Positions 12,301 through 22,546 of a stretch of 64,000 nucleotides of DNA are shown here, piece after piece. Positions within the stretch are counted from its first letter, which is position 1; each line of letters begins with the position of its first letter. Source of the stretch: Flaccisagitta enflata (lineage: Eukaryota > Chaetognatha > Sagittoidea > Aphragmophora); NCBI GenBank assembly GCA_965153355.1, contig OZ231127.1, positions 39,556,001 through 39,620,000 of the forward strand, read 5' to 3'. The position numbers and the translations under genes are program-made. Under the pieces are notes generated by a model, which did not search any database, was not told the DNA's origin, and saw nothing but the letters and a program-made list of their open reading frames with translations.

Positions 12301-12349
12301 CCTCTTTGACGATGAAATCGTCGAGGCTCATATCGATGTTGTCACCCAT
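7480..12349 (-). CDS. ALYREF: ALYREF (Aly/REF, THO complex subunit 4), complete, five exons
   Basis: Coding exons on the minus strand are 12349-12166, 10145-9969, 8940-8832, 8234-8105 and 7731-7480. All junctions are GT-AG and the phases chain (1,1,2,0), giving 283 residues against about 257 in human. Nuclear mRNA-export adaptor of the TREX complex: it links the helicase UAP56/DDX39B to mRNA and hands it to NXF1. The N-terminal UAP56-binding motif is [12 protein letters not shown] (residues 3-14), followed by an Arg/Gly-rich arm. A single RRM spans about residues 122-198, with RNP2 LLVSNL and an RNP1-like GTADVVFY. A second RGG arm follows, and the protein ends in the C-terminal UAP56-binding helix [18 protein letters not shown]. 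Poly-Gly in both arms is longer than in vertebrates. Every family hallmark is present, so I expect it to be functional. Confidence 0.97.
8105..8234 (-). CDS. ALYREF: ALYREF exon 4: second half of the RRM
   Basis: It encodes [20 protein letters not shown], then [19 protein letters not shown], the beta3-alpha2-beta4 half of the RRM. The acceptor is TTGAAG and the donor CAG|GTACAG, ending in phase 0. Confidence 0.95.
8235..8831. repeat. ALYREF intron 3: AAC/GAC-type minisatellite
   Basis: From about 8440 to 8790 the intron is an imperfect array of AACAACGACTGGAGC-like units with CAA/GAC/AGC triplets. Because the period is mostly a multiple of three, it stays open on both strands and produces poly-Thr, poly-Asn and poly-Val frames. 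These are artefacts: the RRM is spliced across this intron. Confidence 0.85.
8832..8940 (-). CDS. ALYREF: ALYREF exon 3: first half of the RRM
   Basis: It encodes [20 protein letters not shown], then [16 protein letters not shown], almost identical to the vertebrate RRM beta1-alpha1-beta2. The acceptor is CTACAG and the donor CAG|GTTTGT. The phase is 1 in, 2 out. Confidence 0.96.
8941..9968. other. ALYREF intron 2: poly-C/G repeat, (GA)n and purine-rich sequence
   Basis: 9040-9180 is a minus-orientation copy of the poly-G dispersed repeat (CCCCC run at 9064-9076, then CCTTTGATTTTCTTCCCC). 9222-9303 is a (GA)n microsatellite. 9480-9840 is purine-rich unique sequence. Nothing here is coding. 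Confidence 0.7.
9969..10145 (-). CDS. ALYREF: ALYREF exon 2: linker before the RRM
   Basis: The acceptor CTAG precedes a GGC repeat coding poly-Gly, then [20 protein letters not shown], which matches the conserved RPAPYSRPKQLPDKWQHD region of animal ALYREF. The donor is A|GTTAGT. The GGC run (about 10109-10145) is length-variable material within coding sequence. Confidence 0.93.
10474..11372. mobile_element. TA-flanked inverted-repeat element with GCATCTCAGGCTGATGAC arms
   Basis: The left arm TA|CCGCGTCATCAGCCTGAGATG and the right arm CATCTCAGGCTGATGACCCGG|TA are inverted over about 80 bases with TA on both sides. It lies in ALYREF intron 1. A hairpin/(TCCG)n-family copy (10890-11178) lies inside it, so the insertions are nested. 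Confidence 0.65.
10890..11178 (-). repeat. Hairpin/(TCCG)n element, GATGCG subtype, with private AGACAAA array
   Basis: Read on the minus strand it starts TTTTTAGATGCGTCCTCGCATCT, then CTATAAGAGGCTCTG. It ends GAGGACGCATCTATTGGAC...TTGGCCTTGTT. The 3' GAGGACGCATCT is the exact reverse complement of the 5' arm plus loop. The usual (TCCG)n is replaced by a TACAGACA-type repeat, and the middle is an (AGACAAAAG)n tandem array unique to this copy. Confidence 0.75.
12166..12349 (-). CDS. ALYREF: ALYREF exon 1: UAP56-binding motif and N-terminal RGG arm
   Basis: The exon starts at ATG 12349 ([12 protein letters not shown]) and runs through a Gly/Arg-rich arm to ...PMRRR. The donor AG|GTGAGT lies immediately below 12166. 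It leaves phase 1. Confidence 0.95.
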
Positions 12350-13955
12350 AATTAAAATTAGTTTTTTTTTATTTTGACTAAACAGTTTTTGAAAGAGATG
12401 CTAATTCAGTTTACCTAATGGTGGGGAACGTGAAATTACTAGCTTAAATGTGGAATAATATCGACGTAGTCGTTTATGTGAAGGTATAGTAAAGTCATGG
12501 TGATCAAATCGAATACCAGGCGGTTGCTGATCCAAAATTTTGCAATTGACTTAAACTAACGAATTCTTCATATGATAGATAAATGCTTATTATCTTACAC
12601 ACAAGACAAATTGTACAGAAAGGGTAGCGAACAACGAAGTTTGTCTCAGACGGACCGAATAGACGACCGATACCTGAACTTTGAACTAATAGAATTGGCT
12701 GCAAAAAAAAAAAAATGAAAATTAGAACCAGCTCCCACCTGATAAAACCAGTTCATGTGCATGTATGGTGTATAGCGAATATTTGCAGATAACCATCAAG
12801 ACAAAGAACATCAACTCGCAAGGGAGAAGAAGCAAACGTTCATATCATTATCAATCGAGACATACGGCAGTTGCGCGTTCATTTCATCAAATTCTTTTTT
12901 TAAAAGTATCACAAGGGACGACGTAAACAAAATCATAACCTCAAAAGAAGTCCATTATCGAAGTTAAGAAATGGTTTAGGTCAAACGAGGTAATGAGAAG
13001 AAATCGCAGGCGCACAAAGAAAATTGGCAATTTTGTACTTAATAAGTCGCCAACAGCGAGAGCAAAGGTTAATATCACACTATGTCTGAGTATAACATGC
13101 TGATGCATTTAAAAATCACAATTATTGGTAAAGTATATCAGAGACCCATGAATTAGATATCCATGCTTATGGTCAATTCACATTGGTTGATGGACTTTCC
13201 CCGAGCCATGATGCATCTCAAGAATAGGAGAAAATCCCTCTTACAGTATGCCAAAAACAAATGAAACTGAATACTCTACACCCCCTCCCCCACCCGCCTG
13301 CTTCCCAGGGTTGTTCTATACTCTCCCCATTGCTATCTACGATTCTGAGCTGCCCATGTGATGTCGACTTCAACTACAGTTAATAAGGGAAAACATAGAC
13401 CAGTAAGATCATTTATATAATATCACCTTTTTGAGAAGCCAGCTTGTTTGTAAAACTTCAAAAGACGCATCGACAAATAAAAAGTCATCGAAAGTTTGCA
13501 AGGAATTACAACGAAGAATTAAGATCAAAACTTTGAGCAATTCTTCGGCGTATAAAAAGAGTAATAAAATAAGTACGAAACTATTTTTTTCGCTTTATGT
13601 TTTATACCTGAATATCTACGAGAAGCAATTATATAGTATGTTAACATTATGTGTACATCGTTAATGAGTTTAGTTTGCTTCATCTGGCAACTACGTCTGA
13701 CGTGTATATGGGTTTGGCTACAATAAGCACCAAATATGCAAATATAACACAAAACGGGAGTTAGGAATAGAAATTAAAAGATCACAACTGCTATGACAGT
13801 AAAGGGAGAAAGATAAATGGGATCACGGGAAAGACTGAAATGACAGTCAAAACAGGAGAAGGAAGATTGGTTACGTAGAGGACAAAAAGTGGGTGAGGGG
13901 GTAATGAGACAGAGTTATAAATTCTGCGGGAATTTCAAGAAAATTCACTGGAGAA
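12350..13955. other. Intergenic between ALYREF and SASS6, no gene seen
   Basis: The ALYREF promoter and 5' UTR should lie in the first few hundred bases (minus strand), followed by the SASS6 3' UTR from 13955 downwards. The sequence is AT-rich, with no long frame, no repeat family that I recognise, and no clear CpG island. Confidence 0.4.
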
Positions 13956-15014
13956 TTACCCAACGGAATCAGATTTCGCCTTGGGAAAGTAAGAAGAAGC
14001 GGGAGGCTTTTTGGCGCCAGCTCGCGGAGCCGCCGCCACCTCACGACCGAGTCCGTAGGCTGACGAAGGCCCCTTGGCCGATAAACTCGGTCCATTGCCT
14101 TTATGAACGACATTTTGAGGCGGATGCGGTTTATTTTTTGTGGGCTGCAAGTACACCGAGTCGATCCCATCGCCAATCCTGACGCCGCTTTGAGTGATAG
14201 CGTCATCTGTATTCATCCTAACGCGAGAATCGCCCATCTTCCGATCATCGGTTGGACCGCCTCCACCTCCTCCGCCATTGCCTCCTACGCGATTCATGGC
14301 TTGAGCGGAACCGTGTATGCCACCATTTACTGGCATGGGCAAGGGTGCCGCGGCTGGCATCGTAGAAAACGGCGTCATCATTCTCTGTGGCTGCTGATAA
14401 GGTCGCGGAGGCGCGGATTGAGGATAGGGAGGTTGATCGATCACGGCGCGGCCGGCCGGAGTCGAGGATGCGGGCAAAGACGAGGAAGGCGGCTGATGAT
14501 GCGCGTAACCGAGAGACGCGGGCGCGGTGGGAGGCCGGTGACTCCCATCAACGGCGCCAAACTCCGAACTAGGAGGAAGCGGTTGACGAGAATACGACTG
14601 AGAAGGAAGAGATCGCACGCCGTAGCCATTGCTTATGGGAGATGGCCCGTTCAAATTCACCGTTTGAGGAATGTTGTTGTTGTTGATTGAATGAGGTGAT
14701 AAACGCGCTGAAAGACTTCCACCACCACCACCACTCCCAAGCTGCTTCTCCGTGGCTTGTTTGTTCAACCAGTTGATCAAATTCTCATTCTTTTCGATTT
14801 TGGCCTTGGCTTCGGCCAACTCCTTGGTTTTCTCTTCCAATTCTTCCTTGTGCTTTCCAGCCTCTTCGGTCTTTGCCTCCAGCTCGTTCTTGAGCCGCGC
14901 CTTTTCTTCGTTGGCCGTCTCTAATGCGACGCTCTTCTCCTGAAGCGTCTTCTCTTGCTCTTGCGCGATTTGATTGCGCAGTTTTAATTTCGCATCGCCA
15001 CTTTTCAAGTTATC
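13956..15014 (-). CDS. SASS6: SASS6 exon 3: end of the coiled coil and disordered tail
   Basis: The acceptor ATATCTAG opens onto DNLKSGDAKLKLRNQIAQEQ, then a Glu/Lys-rich coiled coil, NENLINWLNKQ, and about 250 residues rich in Ser, Pro and Gly. The last lines, PPASSYFPKAKSDSVG, resemble the conserved short SAS-6 C-terminal SAYFP element. The stop is TAA at 13958-13956. Confidence 0.94.
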   Translation of the reverse strand, partial: DNLKSGDAKLKLRNQIAQEQEKTLQEKSVALETANEEKARLKNELEAKTEEAGKHKEELEEKTKELAEAKAKIEKNENLINWLNKQATEKQLGSGGGGGSLSARLSPHSINNNNIPQTVNLNGPSPISNGYGVRSLPSQSYSRQPLPPSSEFGAVDGSHRPPTAPASLGYAHHQPPSSSLPASSTPAGRAVIDQPPYPQSAPPRPYQQPQRMMTPFSTMPAAAPLPMPVNGGIHGSAQAMNRVGGNGGGGGGGPTDDRKMGDSRVRMNTDDAITQSGVRIGDGIDSVYLQPTKNKPHPPQNVVHKGNGPSLSAKGPSSAYGLGREVAAAPRAGAKKPPASSYFPKAKSDSVG

Positions 15015-17403
15015 CTAGATATAAATGATAAATGTAAATTTTGTGAATTAAAATGGTTGCGTCTGGTAACTCGGGAAGGGGGGGGGGCGACGTCGATCAC
15101 CCGGTCACTAAAAAAGTCGTCACTAAATAAGTTTCAGATCAATCAATTCAGATCAAAATCAATTACGCATGTTAACACAAATAAATAATGTTGCCCTCGA
15201 GTAATTTGTTAAATTTCAATCCCACAGGTACCAATCATTTGCCCTAAACAGGCTAACTAGTTTCGAACCGTTTCTCATCGAAAACTAGGCGTGATGCGCA
15301 TATTACATACGGCGTCAGTGAAGGTTCAAAAGGCCCGCTTCTATTTATCTTAATTTGGATACACGCTTTTCTTTTTATAAGAACACTGTTTATAAGAACA
15401 TCAGCCTCAGATTTGGCAAAAAAATAAGAACATCTTAAGAACATGCTGAGCCTCAGATTTGAAGATAAAAATATAATTTTTCAAAAAAAGTAGTAAAATT
15501 AGATAAAAAACCCTGAATGATGGATATTTTGATAATGCTTTTTAAAATGATAATTCATTTTTTACTAAATATTAATCTTATATTACTTTTTATTTTAAAA
15601 AAATGGTTTTTTTTCACAATTGCTTAAAAAACAAACTTTTATATTAATATAGATATATAATTAAAAAGATTATCTAAATTAAAAATAAGAACATGTTAAA
15701 AACGCTCTAGCCTTAAAAAGAGGCTGAAAATAAGAACGCTGAGGCAGGATGGCAGAAATAGGGGAACGCCGGGAACGTCGTTCCTCGGACCTATAGATCA
15801 AGAGTCGGACTTATAAATTTGAGGGAGGAAAAAAGGGAAGGAAAAGGGGGGAAAGGGAGAAGAAAGAAAGAAAGAAAGAAAGCAAGAAAGCAGGAAAGCA
15901 AGAAAGCAAGAAGGAAAGCAAGAAAGCAGGAAAGCAAGAAGGAAAGCAAGAAAGCAGGAATGCAAGAAGGAAAGCAAGAAAGCAGGAAAGCAAGAAGGAA
16001 AGCAAGAAGGAAAGCAAGAAGGAAAGCAAGAAGGAAAGCAAGAAGGAAAGCAAGAAGGGAAGCAAGAAGGGAAGCAAGAAGGGAAGCAAGAAGGGAAGCA
16101 AGCAAGCAAGAAAGCAAGCAAGAAAGAAAGCAAGAAGGAAAGCAAGCAAGAAGGAAAGCAAGCAAGAAAGAAAGCAAGAAAGGAAGAAAGCAAGAAAGAA
16201 AGAAAGAAAGCAAGAAAGAAAGAAAGCAAGAAAGAAAGCAAGAAAGAAAGCAAGAAAGAAAGCAAGAAAGAAAGCAAGAAAGAAAGCAAGAAAGAAAGAA
16301 AGCAAGAAAGAAAGCAAGAAAGCAAGAAAGAAAGAAAGCAAGAAAGAAAGAAAGCAAGAAAGAAAGCAAGAAAGAAAGAAAGAAAGCAAGAAAGAAAGAA
16401 AGCAAGAAAGAAAGAAAGCAAGAAAGAAAGAAAGCAAGAAAGAAAGAAAGCAAGAAAGAAAGAAAGAAAGCAAGAAAGAAAGAAAGCAAGAAAGAAAGAA
16501 AGCAAGAAAGAAAGAAAGCAAGAAAGAAAGAAAGGAGAGAAAGAGATAATTTCAGTCAATTGTTGCCTTGTCTCTTGTTTTTAAGATCAAATCATCTGAT
16601 TTTTGCTTTTGAATCCAATTTTATGGAAAGGACAGGGCTCTCCTTTTTTTTTCTCGAGTCGACACCAATTTATTGAATGAAGTTGTATTGAATGAAATGA
16701 CTGGAAATTCGATTCAATTTATTCAAATCACAGGGCTCAATGTATCTAATTGTATCTATATGAGTAACTTTTTTTCTGTTGTTGAAATTTTAAGTTAGTT
16801 TTGTTTTATCTACTTAACGTTACCTACTAAACGTTACCTACTAAACGCCACCTACTAAACGCCACCTACTAAACGCCACCTACTAAACGCCACCTACTAA
16901 ACGCCACCTACTAAACGCCACCTACTAAACGCCACCTACTTAACGCCACCTACTTAACGCCACCTACTTAACGCCACCTACTTAACGCCACCTACTTTAG
17001 GCCATAAACCCCTTGTTATCTTTGTATTGCTTCTCTTCTGGTAAGAATGAAAAAAAAATGGTGCTAATTGACCATTTGAGAGAAACTTCAAAAGTCGGAC
17101 TTATAGCATTGGAAAAAAGGCGTGCCTCGGACCTATAGAATTTTCTGCCACCCTGCGCTGAGGCTTACTTTAAAAATCCATGTTCTTATAAAATGAAAAG
17201 CGTGTATAGTGAGGGATATTGTTCCACTTGGCATACACGCGTAATCATGGATGTAGGGGTTGCGTGCTTCGCATAGCAAAAGTTGGGAGTATCCCTTCAC
17301 CAGCCCTGATCTTAGTGATTTTTTTCAGCGGGCCAGTCGGGCCCGCTCCCACTTATTTTAGCGTGCCCGACAGAAAAACAGCGGGCCCGACATAACTACT
17401 GTC

Positions 17404-17481
<78 letters not shown>

Positions 17482-18044
17482 TGAAATAAAGGAAAGAAAA
17501 CAGATGGTATTAATAAGAAAGGAAAAGAATGAAAACACAATGTACAGAGGGAAAAAGAAGATGAAAGAAAGAAAGAAAGGAAGGAAGAAAGAAAGAAAGA
17601 AAAAAAGAAAGAAAGAAAGAAAAAACGAAAGAAAGAAAAAAAAAACAGTCACCAAAAAGAAAAATGTGGTCAGCCATATCTTGCTTAAGAGGCTTGTATT
17701 GAAACCTAAGAGGGCTGATTTTATGTCTGAGAGGACTGAGAGGCCTGATGGGGGAGGGGGACAAACAAACGGGAGTTTGTCCCTCTTGGGGCTGCTGCCA
17801 AAAAAAAGATGGTTCTATTAAAGAAAGAAAAGAAGAAGGAAAGAAAAAAAAAAGAAAGAGAACGAAAGAAAGAAAGAAAGAAAAATAAAGAAAGAAAGCA
17901 AGCAGGATAGAAAAAAAGGAAGCAAAATAGGAAGGGAAAAAAAGAATGAAATTACGAAGTAAGAAACAAAGAAAGAAACATGGAGAAAAAAAAGACAGAA
18001 AGAAAGAAAAAAAAGATTGAAATAGAAATGAAAAGAATAAGTCT

Positions 18045-18119
<75 letters not shown>

Positions 18120-21100
18120 GCGTCAGATCAATTACTCAATATTGTCACTCCAGCATTGCCAAGCAAAATGGAAGCGGGCCCGTCGGGCCCGCAGCATGAA
18201 AAACTTGCGGGCCCGACCGCCAAAATGCGGGCCTCGGGCCCGCGGGCCCGCTCTAAAATCAGGGCTGCCCTTCACCCTACTTAGGTAATGTAGAGGAACA
18301 AAAATCATAAAGATGACCATTTTCCTTTTTTCAAAATTCCTTCATCTTCTGTTTTTGTTTTGGCCTTAAAGTTTCCACAGATTTCCCAGAATTCAGCAAA
18401 ATCCTGTGCAGTCTTGGTACAAAAAGACAAATATTTGTTTTAGAAAATTATGATGCTCGTAAAAATAAACTAAAATATTAGATCATAAGCTATTAAATAG
18501 CTTATGAAAAGGCAGAATTGCAATTCATTGAAAAATAGAAATTTGTAAAAGCTAATTCAAACAATATCAGCATATTGTTTTATCTCACTGCATTATTCAA
18601 ATTAGGCCCTCAAAAACAAATTTCTAAAAAACGGAAGATGAACAATTTTTGATAAAAGAAAAATGGTAATGGTCTTAAAATTAGCCATTCCACATTAGGT
18701 AAAGAGGGCGAAAAGAAATAAACAACTTTTGCCATGTGAAGCACCCAAATGTAGGGGAGCTTCAAAATTTACCATTTCAAGACCGAGTCAGGATCAAAAC
18801 CGACTTAAATAAACAAGGCCGGATACATGGCTACCCAAGTCACATGCGGGTGGGCAGGGGCCGTATTTGAGGTCATTTGATCACTTGGACAGGAGCAGTG
18901 AAGCCAAAGACCACGAAAACCCCAAAAAAGTAAAGTGTGACGGACGGACGGACAGACAAAGCGGGGTGTAGAGTCGCGGAGCACACGACTAAAAAGTCAT
19001 GGTTTTTTTTATTTTTTTCATCATTCATAAATAAAAATCTTCTATGTAAAGACTTTCTTGTGATATTTTAAACAAACTTAAGTTTAATCTTTTGAGGCGA
19101 TTTTTCAAAGAAATTTTCAATTTTTCAATTTAAAATCATTTTCAATTCAAGACCGACTGGGTTTTCAAGACCAACTTTTACCACGTCCATGGACATGGTG
19201 GACGTGGCACCCCCTACATCCATGCCGGCGTACTTAGTACAAACATGGAATGACACGTCTACAAATCCCAAAATCGCTCCTAGTTCGCTTCCTAGTTACG
19301 CGGGCCAGCTTGCCCAATAACGATACATGATGCATTCCCCTGGAGATAGATTTGTTCTTCTTCAGAATTCTTAGTCGCGTGCTACTTGACTATACCCAGC
19401 TTTGTCGGTCCGTCCGTCCGTCCGTCACACTTAACTTTTTTTGTGGTCTTTGGCCTCACTGCTCCTGCCCAAATGATCAAGTGACCTCAAAAACAACCCC
19501 CGCCCACCCACGCGCCACTGGGATAGCCGTGTATCCGGCCTTGTTTCAAATAAAGCCGCGGCACAACTCAATTCGACCAGTAACCGTCGTTAGGGTGGGG
19601 CCTGAGGTTTGCATTGAATTAGCATTGAAATCTATACAGAGGCAATGAAAATACAATAAGAGGAGCAGCCAAAATCTCTAGCAACCCCCCCTGCAGCTTA
19701 AATGGTTAATACTACATCAACTTTTAAGGTAGTAGCTGGTAGCTTGTCTCTATAGAATTCCCGCCATCAAGGCATTTTTTCCATTTCAATCTAGTTTTCA
19801 AGAAACAGCCTTTCAAAGGGTCAAAATCCTTCATTTCTGCAAGTATTGAATTTTGCACTATTATGACCGTTATCTTAAGTGCTAAAAAGAATATCAAAAA
19901 TCGCCTTGATGGCGGGAATTGATTTAAGGTATACTAACATCTATTACTTCAATCACCTTTATTATATTCACAGTAAATGCTGCAGGGGGGGTTGCTAGAG
20001 ATTTTGCGGCTCCTCGCATTGTATTTTCATTGCAACTGTATTTCTATTCTGCTTCTGTCAAAAAATTTCTATGGAAACTTCAAAGTCACCAGCAATAGCT
20101 CATTTAAAAGCATTTTTTCCAAATGAGAAAAAAATTTGCCAAGGGAAATTCTCGAGCTAATCCCCAGAATCTTAATTTAAAAGATAATACGTCACACATC
20201 CCCAGGCCACGATTGAACAAACCGGCCAAGATATCTCACCTGCAGCCGTTTGATGATCTCATTGCCCTTTTTCACTTCGTCGGAGAGTGATTTGACGTAT
20301 TTCTCGAGTTTTTTCTCCTTGATGCTTCCGGCCTCGGTCCTCGCCTCCAACTCTTCGTTCTTCTTCCTCTCTTCGGTCAGCAGATCGGAGCTACGTTGCA
20401 GCACTTTCTCCTTATCCTTAATCTCCTCCTCGCATCGCGACAGCTTATGCAGCAACCCATCGGCTTCTTTCTCCTTCAGCCGCAGTTCGTTATCAACGGC
20501 GACGTTGGCTTTCCGCTGCGTCGACAACTCGGCGCACACGCGCTCGTGGTCCTCTTCGAGCGAGGCGAGTTTGGCTTTGAGTTCCCTGATGGCGGCTTCG
20601 TTGGAGTATCGACGATCGGTCAATTCCCGGTTGGCCGCCTCGAGATTCGTCACGCGGGCTTCCAACTGCTTTTTCTCACGTTGTCGATCGAGTTCGAGAT
20701 TTTTCCGATCGGCGTCGGCTTTGCGTTGGCATTCGTCTCGCGCGGCGGAAGCGCGTTCCTTCTCCGCCAGTAAATCGCGCTGAAGCGTCGACGTGATACG
20801 CGTCTTTTCTTCCTGAGATTGCAGTGTGAGTTCCTCCAAGCGCGATGACGTCGACGCCAACAGCGCTTCCGTCGACCGCAGCCGCTCGCCGAGATCCGAT
20901 TCACGTTGCGTGAAAGAGTTGGTTTCCGAAGTGAGAGTTTCCCTGAGCGCTCTCAGTTTGTGCGCCAAATGAGCTTTGACGTCGCCGTCGGTGCCAGCCA
21001 CCAATTTCAAAGAGAGATGCTCCAAATTCTTGAAAGGATTCGTCTCGATCAATTTCAAAAGGGCGAACGAATGTGGATTCGACGAGGACAACGACGAGGA

Positions 21101-22147
21101 CAACGACGAGGACAACGACGACGATGAAGTGGAGGAAATGGACGAACGCGACGGAGATACGAGTTCCAGTATGTACCTCGGCGTGGGTTTATCTTCTTCG
21201 GCCGCGCATAAATGAAGCAAGTCGCTCAACTTTTGAGGGAATGCCCCGAAATCCACCAGCAAATCCTGTTGACTCTTCAACACTTGGAAATCCTCTTCGC
21301 CTGAAGGATCGGAAAATAGGATTGTCATATCATCGGAAGAATGATGAGAATCGCTTCTCACTCCAAAATATGAGTGTGGCGCTTGGGTGCTTCAAAAAGC
21401 AAAAAAATGGAGTATCCCTTCACCTTATTTGAATAACATGAAGGGGCAAAAATTATAAAAAAAATCATGTATGGTTTATATCAGGCCTGTATATTCTTGA
21501 GTTTTCCCCCCCCCCCGGTGGGGGGGGGGAAAAAAATCAAAGGGTCTGGAGATGGGGAAGGAAATCTAAGGGGGAAAAAAGAGAAAAAAAGGAAATTTGG
21601 GGAAAATATAACTTTTTACAGTACCAAATCATAAAACTCAATTAGTAGAACACAATTAAACACTATTTAAACCTTCACTACATAGTTTTACTGCTATATG
21701 TAGCAATGTAAACGAACAATTTTTTTTTTCTCCAAACCCCTAATCACCGGTACGAGTCGATGCAGTATTGCAAGGGCTTTCATTTGATACCTCGTATCCC
21801 ACATTTTTTGGTAATCTAAGTCGTTGTGGCTAAAAATTGTAAAATCGCCCTAAATTGGGTGTTTCTGTCTACTTTTTCTCAATCACCGTCACCCTCTTCT
21901 TGAGCTAATCAATGGACGAGATTTGCCAAAAAAGCTCAAAAATATCGTTTTTATTGGGGTAAAAGGTAGAATGCCCATTTTCATTGAAAAAAGGCACCTA
22001 ACACTGACAACAATGTTGAACAAATATTGGGAAAGGCCCAACCATATAAAACGCTAAATTCATATGACAAGCACGTAGAATTGGATGACAACAACACTGA
22101 TGCTGATTCTCTCCTCTTGCTTTTTGTTGTTGTTGTTTTTGTTTTTT

Positions 22148-22194
<47 letters not shown>

Positions 22195-22512
22195 AATTTG
22201 TTGTCATCGTTTTTGTTTTCTTTATTTCTGTCATTTTTGTTGTGGTTGTCGTTGTTGTTGTTGTTGTCGTCGTCGTCGTCGTCGTCGTTGTTGTTGTTTT
22301 TGCTGTTGTCATTGTTATTGTTGCTTACGTTATTATTGTTTTCATTTTCTTGGTGTTGATGTTACTGTTGTTGTTGTTGTCAGTGTTGCTATCATTGTTT
22401 TTGTTATTTTTGTTTTTGCTGTTGTCATTGTTGTTGATCTCATTGTTTTATTTGCTGCTGTTTTAATTGTTCTCATTGTTGTTATTGCACTCGTTGTTGT
22501 TTGCACTGTTGC

Positions 22513-22546
<34 letters not shown>

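Larger units (their letters stand above)
15362..17204. mobile_element. TA-flanked inverted-repeat element, TTATAAGAAC family, swollen by tandem repeats
   Basis: The ends are TA|CACGCTTTTC..TTTTTATAAGAAC and GTTCTTATAAAATGAAAAGCGTG|TA. The same family as 3288-4399, but the interior holds a 680-bp polypurine array and a 14-bp tandem array. It lies in SASS6 intron 2. Confidence 0.7.

Noticed and set aside
13871-14690. Plus- and minus-strand frames of 97-195 codons over 13871-14690
   Set aside because: Shadows of SASS6 exon 3, whose minus-strand frame is conserved with SAS-6.
15791-16676. Frames of 232-285 codons of Phe/Leu/Ser or Lys/Glu/Ser
   Set aside because: Produced by the polypurine array; open on both strands in all frames, so no coding evidence.
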